NCBI GenBank assembly: GCA_030647905.1 | Contig: JAUSJA010000012.1 | Coordinates: 1-64,000 of the forward strand | Direction of reading: 5' to 3' | DNA from: Gemmatimonadaceae bacterium | GTDB taxonomy: Bacteria > Gemmatimonadota > Gemmatimonadetes > Gemmatimonadales > Gemmatimonadaceae | Length of the DNA: 64,000 nt | In this document: one piece after another, positions 1 to 7,890 of the stretch | Numbering within the stretch: the stretch's first letter is position 1 | Layout: each line of letters opens with the position of its first letter | Notes under the pieces: model-generated | Database searches by the model: none | Told to the model about the DNA's origin: nothing | What the model saw: the letters and a program-made list of their open reading frames with translations, nothing else | Program-made: the position numbers and the translations under genes

Positions 1-117
1 GGAAAACCAAAGATGGTCGCGATGGTCGCTTGTATGAGGAAGATTCTGATCACCCTAAATGCAATGTTAAAAGCAAAAACGCGGTGGCAGGCTCAAACCA
101 CACCGGCCACCGCTTGA
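1..117 (+). CDS. IS110-family transposase, C-terminal fragment (runs in from window start)
   Basis: Frame 1 reads 38 codons from the first base to a TGA at 115-117. The peptide contains VACMRKILITLNAML, which resembles the conserved C-terminal end of IS110/IS116 (transposase_20) transposases. The rest of the gene lies outside the window, so it cannot be said whether the copy is intact. No inverted repeat is visible after the stop, as expected for IS110 elements. An intact IS630 element starts 80 bp further on, so this spot has collected more than one insertion. The 80 bp between stop and IS630 end show no gene. Confidence 0.65.
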   Translation, partial: GKPKMVAMVACMRKILITLNAMLKAKTRWQAQTTPATA

Positions 118-197
118 CTTCTAACACAACTGCTTCGTGGCGAGTGCAGAGACATGGCAAAGGACAAGTACTTTCTCAGGTGAAATCGGACCGGCTA

Positions 198-218
198 GTA
201 CTTACTTCCGCAAATGAG
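198..218 (+). repeat. Left terminal inverted repeat of the IS630 element
   Basis: GTACTTACTTCC followed by an AAAT core. It matches the reverse complement of 1325-1345 at 17 of 21 positions. The transposase stop codon (TAA, complement of 202-204) lies inside this repeat. Confidence 0.8.
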
Positions 219-1269
219 AGTAACGTTTTTGCAGGCTGACTGCATGCACGACCTCCTTGCGCCACTCGAAGGGCGCGGCCTTGGGATTGTAGACCTTAAT
301 GTACGCGTCGATGGCGTCGCGCACGTTCCAGGGGCTGGTGAAGCTGGCATCACGCAGCGCCGCGCGGTAGAGCAGGCTGAACCAGACTTCGACCTGGTTG
401 AGCCAGCTGGCGTGGGTCGGCGTGTAGTGGAAGTGAATGTTCGGCCGGCGGGCCAGCCACCGGTCGTGTTTCGGTTTATGCGTGTTCAGGTTGTCGAGGA
501 CAATATGGAGCTCGGTGTCGGGCGGGTAGTCCGCAGCGACCTCGTTCATGAACTGCAGAAATTCGCGGCGGCGGCGGCGCCAGTAGTGTCCGGCTTTCAC
601 CTGGCCGGTGGCGACGTTGAGGGCGGCGAAGAGCGTGGTCGTCCCGTGGCGCGTGTAATCGTGGGCATATCCCGAGATGGCGCGCCCGTTGGGCAGTCGC
701 AGATAGCCTTGCGCACGTTCCAGCGCCTGGATGTGCGGCTTCTCATCGACCGACAACACGATGGCGTTCGCCGGCGGATGGAGATAGAGCCCGATGATGT
801 TCGCGGCCTTCGGCACGAACTCCGGGTCCGTACTCACGCACCAGCTGCGCCGGCGTTCCAACTGGATCTGCTGCTGCCGCAGCACACGCCAGACTTGCGA
901 GGGCGACACGTCGCCCAGCTTCTCCGCCACGAGGCGGCCATTCCATCGCGCGTACCCACGGGGCGGCGCCTCGTCGAGCAGCGCCAGAATACGATCCTCG
1001 GTCACCGGCCCGTAGCGCACCGGCGCGCCTGGGCGCGCCTCATCCTCCAGTCCGCTCACGCGGTGCGCCGCGAAGCGCGTCCGCCACTTACTTACCGTCG
1101 CCGGGCGCACTCCAAACGCTCGCGCGATCTGCGTCGTCCCCTCGCCGCGCGCGGCAGCCAGGACGAACTGGGCACGTTGCGCGTACCGCTGCTCCGTCGA
1201 CCCCGACCGTGTCCAACCCTCCAGCGTCCGGCGCTCATCGTCCGTCAACTCGATTGCAGTGGCTCCCAT
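202..1269 (-). CDS. IS630 family transposase
   Basis: DDE transposase that moves the surrounding element by cut-and-paste into TA sites. From the ATG at 1269 it is 355 residues. The N-terminal part carries two helix-turn-helix-like segments (about residues 35-75, with an ATVSKW recognition helix, and about 90-135), as in IS630 transposases. The catalytic core follows, with D175 (SVDEKPH), D259 (VLDNLNTHK) and E294 (SWLNQVEVW), giving the D(35)E spacing known for IS630/Tc1 enzymes. An upstream in-frame start at 1317 adds 16 residues but lies close to the right end of the element, so 1269 is preferred. No frameshift or missing catalytic residue is visible, so it may be active. Confidence 0.92.
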   Translation of the reverse strand: MGATAIELTDDERRTLEGWTRSGSTEQRYAQRAQFVLAAARGEGTTQIARAFGVRPATVSKWRTRFAAHRVSGLEDEARPGAPVRYGPVTEDRILALLDEAPPRGYARWNGRLVAEKLGDVSPSQVWRVLRQQQIQLERRRSWCVSTDPEFVPKAANIIGLYLHPPANAIVLSVDEKPHIQALERAQGYLRLPNGRAISGYAHDYTRHGTTTLFAALNVATGQVKAGHYWRRRRREFLQFMNEVAADYPPDTELHIVLDNLNTHKPKHDRWLARRPNIHFHYTPTHASWLNQVEVWFSLLYRAALRDASFTSPWNVRDAIDAYIKVYNPKAAPFEWRKEVVHAVSLQKRYSHLRK

Positions 1270-1324
1270 GGTGATGCCTCCAATTGGAGTCTCCAACCCA
1301 TGGACGACAATGTACAACCTATCG

Positions 1325-1345
1325 CTTATTTATGGAAGTAGGTAC
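1325..1345 (-). repeat. Right terminal inverted repeat of the IS630 element
   Basis: Reverse complement begins GTACCTACTTCC and matches 198-218 at 17 of 21 positions. It is followed by the TA duplicate at 1346-1347 and then GCC, mirroring GGC on the left side. Confidence 0.8.
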
Positions 1346-1399
1346 TAGCCTGTCTCCCACCCTGTGAACCGACTGCCGAGCTAAACTGACCCCACTACC

Positions 1400-1432
1400 C
1401 AGACGCTCTCTCAGACGCTCTCTCAGACGCTC
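1400..1432 (+). repeat. 12-bp tandem repeat overlapping the pgi stop codon
   Basis: Unit CAGACGCTCTCT occurs at 1400-1411 and 1412-1423, with a third partial copy (CAGACGCTC) at 1424-1432. The third copy is the end of the pgi gene, including its stop, so the repeat looks like a duplicated gene tail. It lies between the IS630 element and pgi. Confidence 0.8.
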
Positions 1433-2802
1433 CAGCGCGGATCGGGCGAAGGCAGCGTATCCCACTCCTTTTTCGCCGCGTCCATTCCCGGGCTTCCGAG
1501 CAGCGCATAGGCGAACTGCTTGCCCAGCTCGACGCCAGGCTGATTGAACGCATCAACGCCGTAAAGCTGCCCCGCATACGCCGTTGCCAGCTCGAGCAGC
1601 ATCACCAGGCCACCCACATGCCACTCGTCCACGCGCTCGAGATGGATGGTGAGATTTGGCCGTCCGCGCTTCGCCAATGCCCCAGCCGTCGCGCGCTGTT
1701 CGATGCCGATCAGCTCGGCCAGCGTATGTCCGCCCAGATATCCCAGCTCCTTCACCTCTGCGAATGCGTGCGGAATCGTGAGATCGGTCCCCCGCTCATC
1801 AACGGCGACGAAGGTCACGACCTTGTTCGTCGGACCCTCCATGAACAGCTGGACCTGGCTGTGCTGATCGGTAGCGCCGAGGGCGGCGAGCGGCGTCTGG
1901 CCAACGGACGACCCATCCGGCTTGTGCTTTCCCAGACTTTCCGCCCAGAGCTGCACGAACCACGCGGCGAAATCGCGCATGGGGTCGGAGTATGGCATGA
2001 AGACGTTGATCGTCCGGCCGTGGCGCGTGTCAGCGAGCCACTGCAGCGTCCCGTACGCTCCGGCGGGATTGTCCGGCAGCCGGTCGGTGTCGCACCGCTC
2101 CGCCATCTCCGCGGCCCCTTCCAGCATTCGTGCAACATCTATCCCGATCAACGCCGCGGGCAGCGTGCCGACCGGAGTGAGCAGGCTGAATCTTCCGCCA
2201 ACGCTCGGCGGAATGTCGAGCGCCGGAATGCCGGAGCTCTGGGCCAGCGGTCGAAGCGCTCCCTGCGCCGGGTCGGTCACGAACACGATGTGGCTCTTCG
2301 GCGCCTGACCCATCCGCGTCAGCGCTTCGTGCACGATCAGAAACTGCGACATCGTCTCGGCCGTTCCGCCGGACTTGGATGTGACTATGAACAGAGTGCG
2401 CGGAAGCTTCACTCGCGTGAGCAGCGCGGCGATGGTCTCGGGGTCCACGTTGTCGAGCACGTGGAGCCGGGGGCAGCCGCCGCGGGCTTCATCCGACAGC
2501 ATGTTCCACCCGCTCGGTCGAAGGGCCGTACGCAGCGCGATCGGACCGAGCGCGGATCCGCCGATACCGAGTACGACGACATCGTCGTAGCGCCCCTTCG
2601 CACGGGCCGCGAATCCGGTGGCCTGGTCTCGCAGCGAATCGTCGCGCACGATGTCGGCGAATCCGACCGTGCCCCCTTTGCGCAGTCCGGTAAACCCGGC
2701 GTGCGCTGCCTTGAACTGCTCCGCGGCCGAGCTCCATTCGGACTCGGTGATCCCTCCGACGGAATCACCGATCATGTTCGAGTAATCAATGCGGATCGTC
2801 AT
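1423..2802 (-). CDS. pgi: Glucose-6-phosphate isomerase
   Basis: Interconverts glucose-6-phosphate and fructose-6-phosphate in glycolysis and gluconeogenesis (cytosol). The 459 residues match the short bacterial PGI class (about 450). Visible are the first SIS-domain phosphate site GIGGSALG (about 79-86) and TSKSGGTAET (141-150), the PGI signature VGGRFSLLTP (201-210), and the second signature around QPGVELGK (421-428), which holds the conserved Lys. Start is the ATG at 2802; the gene follows the MBL-fold hydrolase by 10 bp, so it is the last gene of a pgi-MBL-pyk-tal cluster transcribed leftwards. Its stop codon lies inside a 12-bp tandem repeat. Confidence 0.96.
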   Translation of the reverse strand: MTIRIDYSNMIGDSVGGITESEWSSAAEQFKAAHAGFTGLRKGGTVGFADIVRDDSLRDQATGFAARAKGRYDDVVVLGIGGSALGPIALRTALRPSGWNMLSDEARGGCPRLHVLDNVDPETIAALLTRVKLPRTLFIVTSKSGGTAETMSQFLIVHEALTRMGQAPKSHIVFVTDPAQGALRPLAQSSGIPALDIPPSVGGRFSLLTPVGTLPAALIGIDVARMLEGAAEMAERCDTDRLPDNPAGAYGTLQWLADTRHGRTINVFMPYSDPMRDFAAWFVQLWAESLGKHKPDGSSVGQTPLAALGATDQHSQVQLFMEGPTNKVVTFVAVDERGTDLTIPHAFAEVKELGYLGGHTLAELIGIEQRATAGALAKRGRPNLTIHLERVDEWHVGGLVMLLELATAYAGQLYGVDAFNQPGVELGKQFAYALLGSPGMDAAKKEWDTLPSPDPRWSV

Positions 2803-2812
2803 TGCATTCGCC

Positions 2813-3592
2813 TCAGTCTATCCGGACGGTGAGGCCATCGAACGCAGGCATGACGCCGCGTGGAAGCTCGGCCTCGAGATCCGCATGAAAATTGTCGTGC
2901 GTCAGATGCGTCAGATACGTCCGCTCCGCTCCCACCGCCTGTGCGACGCGAATCGCTTCCGGAATGCTCAGGTGCGTCGGATGGAATGTGCGGAAGAGCG
3001 CGTTGATGACGAGAACGCTCGCACCGCTCAGTGCGGCGATGACGTCATCGGAGATCATCTTGGCGTCGGTCACATACGCGAGCGGACCGATACGATATCC
3101 GAAGACGGACACCGGTCCGTGCGGAACGGCGACCGGAATGACCTCGACCCCGGCGATTTGCACAGCTTCCCTGTCGCGAAGGGGAATGGCGCGCCCCTCC
3201 GGCTTTGTCGTTCCAGGCAGGGCACGGATTCTGTCGTCGAAGATGTACCGAAACCGCTTCGCCAGCCGCTCGAGCGAATCCGCCGGCCCATACATCTCGA
3301 GGGGTGCTTCGCGGCGCACTGACAATGCGCGGACGTCGTCCAGGCCATGCGTGTGGTCGGCGTGGTCGTGCGTGAAGAGCACAGCATCAACGCGATCAAT
3401 CCCGGCGGCGATGAGCTGAAGCCGAAGCTCTGGCGGTGTGTCTATCAGCAGCCGCACTCCCTCTTCTGTCTCGACGAGGGCGCCCACGCGACTCCGCTTG
3501 TCGCGCGGATCGGGTGAGTGGCATACCGCGCATCCGCAGCCCACCTGGGGCACGCCGAAGCTCGTGCCGGTGCCCAGGAAGGTGAGCTTCAT
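2813..3592 (-). CDS. MBL-fold metal-dependent hydrolase (PhnP/phosphoribosyl 1,2-cyclic phosphodiesterase-like)
   Basis: Metallo-beta-lactamase-fold hydrolase of 259 residues from the ATG at 3592. It shows the GTGTSFGVPQ start typical of PhnP-like and lipoyltransferase-associated hydrolases, a CGCAVC cysteine cluster (Cys 19, 21, 24) as in the extra zinc site of PhnP relatives, and the dinuclear metal motif HDHADH (75-80). Family members hydrolyse cyclic phosphates or related phosphodiesters; the exact substrate cannot be read from the sequence. There is no phn operon here: the neighbours are pyk (48 bp upstream) and pgi (10 bp downstream). A GTG at 3604 would add four residues. Confidence 0.88.
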   Translation of the reverse strand: MKLTFLGTGTSFGVPQVGCGCAVCHSPDPRDKRSRVGALVETEEGVRLLIDTPPELRLQLIAAGIDRVDAVLFTHDHADHTHGLDDVRALSVRREAPLEMYGPADSLERLAKRFRYIFDDRIRALPGTTKPEGRAIPLRDREAVQIAGVEVIPVAVPHGPVSVFGYRIGPLAYVTDAKMISDDVIAALSGASVLVINALFRTFHPTHLSIPEAIRVAQAVGAERTYLTHLTHDNFHADLEAELPRGVMPAFDGLTVRID

Positions 3593-3640
3593 TTCACTCG
3601 GCACAGCGTTCGAGACGGATAGCAGCGACGGAAACCCGCA

Positions 3641-5059
3641 TCACACAGTCTCCACCTTCAGCAAGTTGGTCGTGCCGGGAACATCGAAGGGGACGCCAGC
3701 GGTGACGATGATGCGCTCGCCTTTCGGCGCGAGCTCTCTCGCGACCACCACATCCTTGGCACGCGCCATCATCTCCTCGTAGTTCTCGCAATGCGGCACC
3801 AGCTCGGGGATGACTCCCCAAACGAGAGCGAGCTGACGGAATGTCCGCGGCTGGTCGGTGAGCACCAGTATGGGCACCGGCGGCCGGTGGGCGGCGACGA
3901 TACGCGCCGAGAATCCGCCTTTGGTGAACACGACGACGAGAGGAGCGTGCAGCATCTCCACCGCCGCGGTGGTCGCGGCGGCGATCGCCACTTCTGTCGG
4001 CACGGCGGCGGTGCCGCTCGCCTCTCTCGGCCGCATCATGCGACCCTGCGGCGGATGTTGCTCGATTTCGTTGATGATGCGTCGCATCGCTTCGACCGCA
4101 AGGCGCGGATACGCGCCCGCCGCCGTCTCCGCCGAAAGCATCACGGCGTCGGTGCCATCGAGAATGGCGTTGGCGACATCGCTGGCTTCGGCGCGCGTCG
4201 GCCGCGGATTCTCGATCATGGACTCGAGCATCTGAGTGGCCGTGATCACCGGACGGCCGAGGAGGTTCGCCAGCGCGATGATGCGCTTCTGCGCCCCCGG
4301 TACTTCCTCGAATGGCAGCTCGACGCCGAGATCGCCGCGGGCGACCATCACGCCGTCCGACGCCTGGATGATGCTCTCGATGTTCAGGAGCGCCACATCC
4401 TTCTCGATCTTCGCGATGATGAGCAGTCCCTTCGGGATCATGGCACGGAGCTGCTCGATATCGCTCGCACGCCGGACGAAGCTGAGCGCGAGATAATCGA
4501 GATCGTGCTGCACGGCAAAGTGGACGTCGGCAATGTCCTTCTCCGTGATGGACGGAGCGGATACCTGCACGCCAGGGAGATTGAGTCCCTTGTGGGGATT
4601 GATCGTGCCGCCGTGCAGTACGCGCGCCCTGACGCGCGGGGCAGCGACTTCCATCGTGATCAGCTCGATCAGCCCGTCGTCCACCAGGATGCGATCGCCG
4701 ACATGCACGTCGTCGGCGAGTTGGTCATAGGTGATCGGGATCTCACCCGGTCCATCCAGCCCCTCGTACACGAGAACGAGATCGTCGCCCTGCTCCACGA
4801 CGAGCGGCTCCGGTATGTAACCGATACGGATGCGCGGGCCTTGAAGATCGCCGAGCAGGGCGACGGGATGCGACAGCTCTGCCGATATGCTGCGCACGAG
4901 CTGAATCATCTCTGCGTGCTGCGCGTGCGTGCCGTGGGAGAAGTTGAGGCGGGCGACGTTCATGCCCGCCTCCATCAACGATCTGATTCCTTCTGCTGTC
5001 GCGCTGGCCGGTCCGAGCGTGCAGACGATCTTGGTGCGCGGGATGTATGCCGCAGTCAC
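3641..5059 (-). CDS. pyk: Pyruvate kinase
   Basis: Makes pyruvate and ATP from phosphoenolpyruvate and ADP, the last step of glycolysis. The 472 residues are full length. Visible are RTKIVCTLGPAS (8-19), the Arg and Asn of ARLNFSHG (36-43), the catalytic lysine region IAKIEK (K217, with metal-binding E219), and MVARGDLGVE (238-247). The C-terminal allosteric-type domain is present and ends GVPFDVPGTTNLLKVE. The start ATG overlaps the stop of tal by 4 bp (ATGA), so the two are probably translationally coupled. It is followed after 48 bp by the MBL-fold hydrolase. Confidence 0.96.
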   Translation of the reverse strand: MTAAYIPRTKIVCTLGPASATAEGIRSLMEAGMNVARLNFSHGTHAQHAEMIQLVRSISAELSHPVALLGDLQGPRIRIGYIPEPLVVEQGDDLVLVYEGLDGPGEIPITYDQLADDVHVGDRILVDDGLIELITMEVAAPRVRARVLHGGTINPHKGLNLPGVQVSAPSITEKDIADVHFAVQHDLDYLALSFVRRASDIEQLRAMIPKGLLIIAKIEKDVALLNIESIIQASDGVMVARGDLGVELPFEEVPGAQKRIIALANLLGRPVITATQMLESMIENPRPTRAEASDVANAILDGTDAVMLSAETAAGAYPRLAVEAMRRIINEIEQHPPQGRMMRPREASGTAAVPTEVAIAAATTAAVEMLHAPLVVVFTKGGFSARIVAAHRPPVPILVLTDQPRTFRQLALVWGVIPELVPHCENYEEMMARAKDVVVARELAPKGERIIVTAGVPFDVPGTTNLLKVETV

Positions 5060-6183
5060 TTCGTCGCGGGAAGCTGGCTCATCTTCCGCTCGATTCCCGC
5101 GGTGAGAGAGTCGAACGATTTCTGGAAACTCGCCAGGCCGTCCACCAGCAGCTTGTCGGTTACGTCCTTCATGGATATCCCGACGGCCTCAATCTCACGC
5201 AGCAATCCCTCGGCCGCTCCGACTCTCTTGTCAAGGGTCCGCTGCACGTCACCATGGTCGCGGAACGCCTCGATGAGCTTCGGCGGCATCGTATTCACCG
5301 TGTCCGGACCGATCAGCTCCTCGACATACATCACGTCGCGATACGCGGGATTCTTGACGCCGGTGCTCGCCCACAACGGCTTCTGCAGCCGGGCTCCGCG
5401 CTCCTCCAGCGTCTTCCATCTCGGCTCCGTGAAGCGCCGGCGGAACAACCGGTAAGCGAGCCTGGCGTTGGCAACAGCCGCTCTTCCCTTCAGCATCTTG
5501 AGGCGGTCGCGGTCGGTGGGGTTTGCCGCCTTCACCATCTCGTCCAGCCGCTTGTCCACTTCGGTATCCACACGGCTGACGAAAAAGCTCGCGACTGAAA
5601 AAACGTGATCAATGGGATTGCCCGCCGCGAGACGGTCCTCGATGCCGGACATGTAGGCGTCGATCACGCGGTCGTGCGCATCCATCGAGAAGAGAAGAGT
5701 GATGTTGACGTTCACACCGTCGGCGATGAGCTGCCGCACGGCGAGGGCGCCCTGCTCCGTGCCCGGGACCTTCACCATGACGTTCGGTCTGTCCACCGTC
5801 TCCCAGAGGCGGTGGGCCTCCGCGACCGTCTTGTCCAGGTCATTTGCGACTCCGGGGGAGACCTCGATGGAGACGTAACCATCGGAGCCGCGGGTCGCCG
5901 AGTAAACGCCGGCGAACAGGTCGCACACGCGCTGCACATCGGTCGTCTCCACGAGCTCGAACAGCTCGGCTGGTGACGCACCGGCGGCCGCGCCTGAGAG
6001 CTGATCGTCGTAATCCGTTCCTTCGGCGAGCGCATTCTCGAAGATCGTCGGGTTGGACGTCACGCCGGTCAGCGATTCCTCGGAGATCCTTCTCTCGAGT
6101 TCGCCGTTGTGCAGCATCGTGCGGTCCAGATTGTCGAGCCAGATAGACTGGCCCTCGTCATGAAGCTTTCCGAGCCTGCTCAT
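5056..6183 (-). CDS. tal: Transaldolase
   Basis: Transfers a dihydroxyacetone unit from sedoheptulose-7-phosphate to glyceraldehyde-3-phosphate in the pentose phosphate pathway. From the ATG at 6183 it is 375 residues, the size of the long transaldolase class found in actinobacteria and cyanobacteria. It shows GVTSNPTIFENA (40-51) and the Schiff-base lysine K138 in VMVKVPGTEQG. The start is set by a GGAGGA ribosome site 9 bp upstream; an upstream in-frame start at 6207 would place that site inside the gene. It overlaps pyk by 4 bp and leads the tal-pyk-MBL-pgi cluster. Confidence 0.95.
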   Translation of the reverse strand: MSRLGKLHDEGQSIWLDNLDRTMLHNGELERRISEESLTGVTSNPTIFENALAEGTDYDDQLSGAAAGASPAELFELVETTDVQRVCDLFAGVYSATRGSDGYVSIEVSPGVANDLDKTVAEAHRLWETVDRPNVMVKVPGTEQGALAVRQLIADGVNVNITLLFSMDAHDRVIDAYMSGIEDRLAAGNPIDHVFSVASFFVSRVDTEVDKRLDEMVKAANPTDRDRLKMLKGRAAVANARLAYRLFRRRFTEPRWKTLEERGARLQKPLWASTGVKNPAYRDVMYVEELIGPDTVNTMPPKLIEAFRDHGDVQRTLDKRVGAAEGLLREIEAVGISMKDVTDKLLVDGLASFQKSFDSLTAGIERKMSQLPATK

Positions 6184-6257
6184 CGCTGCAGTTCCTCCAT
6201 TCCTCAATTCTAACCGGGCAATGACGATTTTGCCGCGCGCCCGCCGAGGATTGGAGG

Positions 6258-6650
6258 TTATCGCGTCATTATCAGGATGGCGCCGCCAGCGTTGCCGGTA
6301 CCGAACCGCGTTGTCGCATCAGCGGCGTTGATGTACTCGATTCGCACGATCTGCCCGGCGCTCAGTGTTTTGAGCGACTGCAGATTCCCGAAGAAGATGC
6401 TGTCCAGATAGACCTTTGCGGTGACGGGGACCGCGTCGCTGAGTGACATCGCTCCGCGCGACCGCAGGAACTCCGGGCGGAGAAGAGAGATGAGATCGTA
6501 GGCCGTCCATCCCACTCCTTTCGCCGCCTCCATTTCCTCGGCGATGAGGACACTGCGCTTGCCCGCGCCGGGGGACCCGCTCTTGACCGGCGCCGAACCG
6601 CAGGCCGCGCTGATTGCCAACATCGCCGCGACGAACGCGATTCGATTCAT
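6258..6650 (-). CDS. Small lipoprotein with a TonB-receptor plug-like domain
   Basis: 130 residues from the ATG at 6650, preceded by GGAGG. The N-terminus is a lipoprotein signal (MNRIAFVAAMLAISAAC, lipobox SAAC, Cys at about 17), so it should be anchored in a membrane. The C-terminal half (SLSDAVPV, YLDSIFFGN, IVRIEYINAADATTRFG, GGAILIMT) resembles the plug domain of TonB-dependent receptors, where the last strand reads G-G-x-I-x-I-x-T, but there is no barrel. Function is unknown. It follows the small gene at 6670-6861 by 19 bp and precedes tal by 74 bp. Confidence 0.7.
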   Translation of the reverse strand: MNRIAFVAAMLAISAACGSAPVKSGSPGAGKRSVLIAEEMEAAKGVGWTAYDLISLLRPEFLRSRGAMSLSDAVPVTAKVYLDSIFFGNLQSLKTLSAGQIVRIEYINAADATTRFGTGNAGGAILIMTR

Positions 6651-6669
6651 CACCGCCTCCGTTCACATC

Positions 6670-6861
6670 CTAGAAGTCCCGCTTTTTCATCTCCGCGAAG
6701 AATCTCTCATTTTCCGCCTGCTTCTTGATCGTCGCCTCGTCCACGGGGTCGTCGGAGAGGTTTGCGTCGTACTTCTTGCCGAAGCTCTTGGGGATCTTCG
6801 ATGTGCTGCCCGATTTGGCGGCGTTCTTTCGTGCCAGGGCGGCAAGCTTCCGTGGGTCCAT
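6670..6861 (-). CDS. Small hydrophilic protein of unknown function
   Basis: I do not recognise this 63-residue protein. It begins MDPRKLAALARKNAAKSG, is rich in Lys, Ala and Asp, has no signal peptide or membrane segment, and ends in a likely helix (KKQAENERFFAEMKKRDF). An upstream start at 6897 would add 12 residues; neither start has a strong ribosome site. It sits between the GH16 gene and the plug-domain lipoprotein in the same direction. Confidence 0.5.
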   Translation of the reverse strand: MDPRKLAALARKNAAKSGSTSKIPKSFGKKYDANLSDDPVDEATIKKQAENERFFAEMKKRDF

Positions 6862-6994
6862 GATTCGCCGGGTGAAGGTGATCCCTAACGGAGTCACATT
6901 TCACGCCTCAGCGCAAGATCGGATGGCATGGCACGCGCGTTATAAACCCGTGGAATAACCTCAATCAGGAAAACACCATGAGATACAAACGCGC

Positions 6995-7837
6995 TCACTC
7001 GAAGTACGGCTTGACCCGCTGGTAGATCCGCACGTAATCGATGTCGTGGAACTGCGGGAACACCGTCGTCGAATCCGGATTCCCCGGCCAGTCGCCGCCG
7101 ACAGCAGTGTTCAGAATGATGTAGTGCGGCGTATGCGGAATTCCGTTGACAGTCGAGTGAACGAGCTTGCCATCTATGTACCAGCGGATCACGTCCGGCT
7201 CCCATTCGAGCGCGAACAGGTGGAAACCCTTCGTGAAATCAAAGTCTGCTTTCCATGTGACCGAACTCGTCTTTCTCTCACCGGCGAACGTGCGGTAGTG
7301 AAGAGTTCCGTAAAACACGTTCTGCTCGTGGCCGAGGAACTCCATGATGTCGATCTCGCTGTACCACGGTCTCGCTTCGGGAATCGCCCGCTCGCGTTTC
7401 TCCTCCACTGTTTTGGCCATCAGCTCTTCCATCGCCCAGTCGCGGTTCTGCGGATAGAGCCAGTGCGCTGGCCATAGTCCTTTCCCGCCGGGGAGTCGCG
7501 CCCGAATCTCGAACCGGCCGTAAGTCGGAGCGAACCTGCCGTCGGTGCTGACGCGTCCGCTGGTGTACTTCATCCCGCCGTAGTTTCGAACGCGGCTGCG
7601 CAAACGAAGCCAGCCGTTCTCCACGTACGCTTCGTCGGGAACATAGTACTGGAGCTCGTTGTGCTTGCTCTGCTCGCGGAAGAGGACGTTCCATTTCTTC
7701 GTGTCGAGCCTGGTGCCGTTGAACTCGTCGGACCAGACGAGCTTCCAACCTGCTGGCAAGTCGGGAGCTCTCTGTCCCAGTGCCGCGCTGGCGCTCAGGA
7801 ACAGAAGCGATGCAGCGGAAAGAGTGGCGACTTTCAT
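6995..7837 (-). CDS. Secreted glycoside hydrolase family 16 (beta-glucanase/laminarinase-type)
   Basis: 280 residues from the ATG at 7837, beginning with a signal peptide (MKVATLSAASLLFLSASAALG, cleavage near residue 21). The GH16 catalytic motif ExDxxE is E161-I-D163-I-M-E166, giving the nucleophile and acid/base residues. The conserved WxxEFxG-type opening (LVWSDEFNGTRLD), GRFEIRARLPGGKGLWPAHWL and the C-terminal IILNTAVGGDWPG are all present. Family members cut beta-1,3 or beta-1,3-1,4 glucans; laminarinase activity is the likely guess. An in-frame start far upstream (8140) would bury the signal peptide and overlap the ATPase gene, so it was rejected. Confidence 0.9.
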   Translation of the reverse strand: MKVATLSAASLLFLSASAALGQRAPDLPAGWKLVWSDEFNGTRLDTKKWNVLFREQSKHNELQYYVPDEAYVENGWLRLRSRVRNYGGMKYTSGRVSTDGRFAPTYGRFEIRARLPGGKGLWPAHWLYPQNRDWAMEELMAKTVEEKRERAIPEARPWYSEIDIMEFLGHEQNVFYGTLHYRTFAGERKTSSVTWKADFDFTKGFHLFALEWEPDVIRWYIDGKLVHSTVNGIPHTPHYIILNTAVGGDWPGNPDSTTVFPQFHDIDYVRIYQRVKPYFE

Positions 7838-7890
7838 TAGCGGTCCCGGGATTCCGGCATGTGCGCAATAATAACGCGTGCGAGAACCAG

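Larger units (their letters stand above)
198..1345 (-). mobile_element. IS630-family insertion sequence, apparently intact
   Basis: A 1148-bp element with one transposase gene filling nearly its whole length. Its ends are imperfect inverted repeats (17 of 21 positions match) and it is flanked on both sides by TA (196-197 and 1346-1347), the target duplication typical of IS630/Tc1 elements. Outside the TA the flanks are GGC and GCC, so the empty site would read GGCTAGCC, a palindrome containing CTAG, the preferred IS630 target. All three DDE residues are present. It lies about 75 bp beyond the 3' end of pgi. Confidence 0.85.

Noticed and set aside
214-1341. Long plus-strand ORF opposite the IS630 transposase
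   Set aside because: Antisense shadow of a high-GC gene; Arg/Val-rich with no family resemblance, while the minus strand has all DDE motifs.
1618-5455. Long plus-strand ORFs across pgi and pyk/tal
   Set aside because: Arg/His/Asp-rich antisense frames; the minus strand holds clear enzymes with signature motifs.
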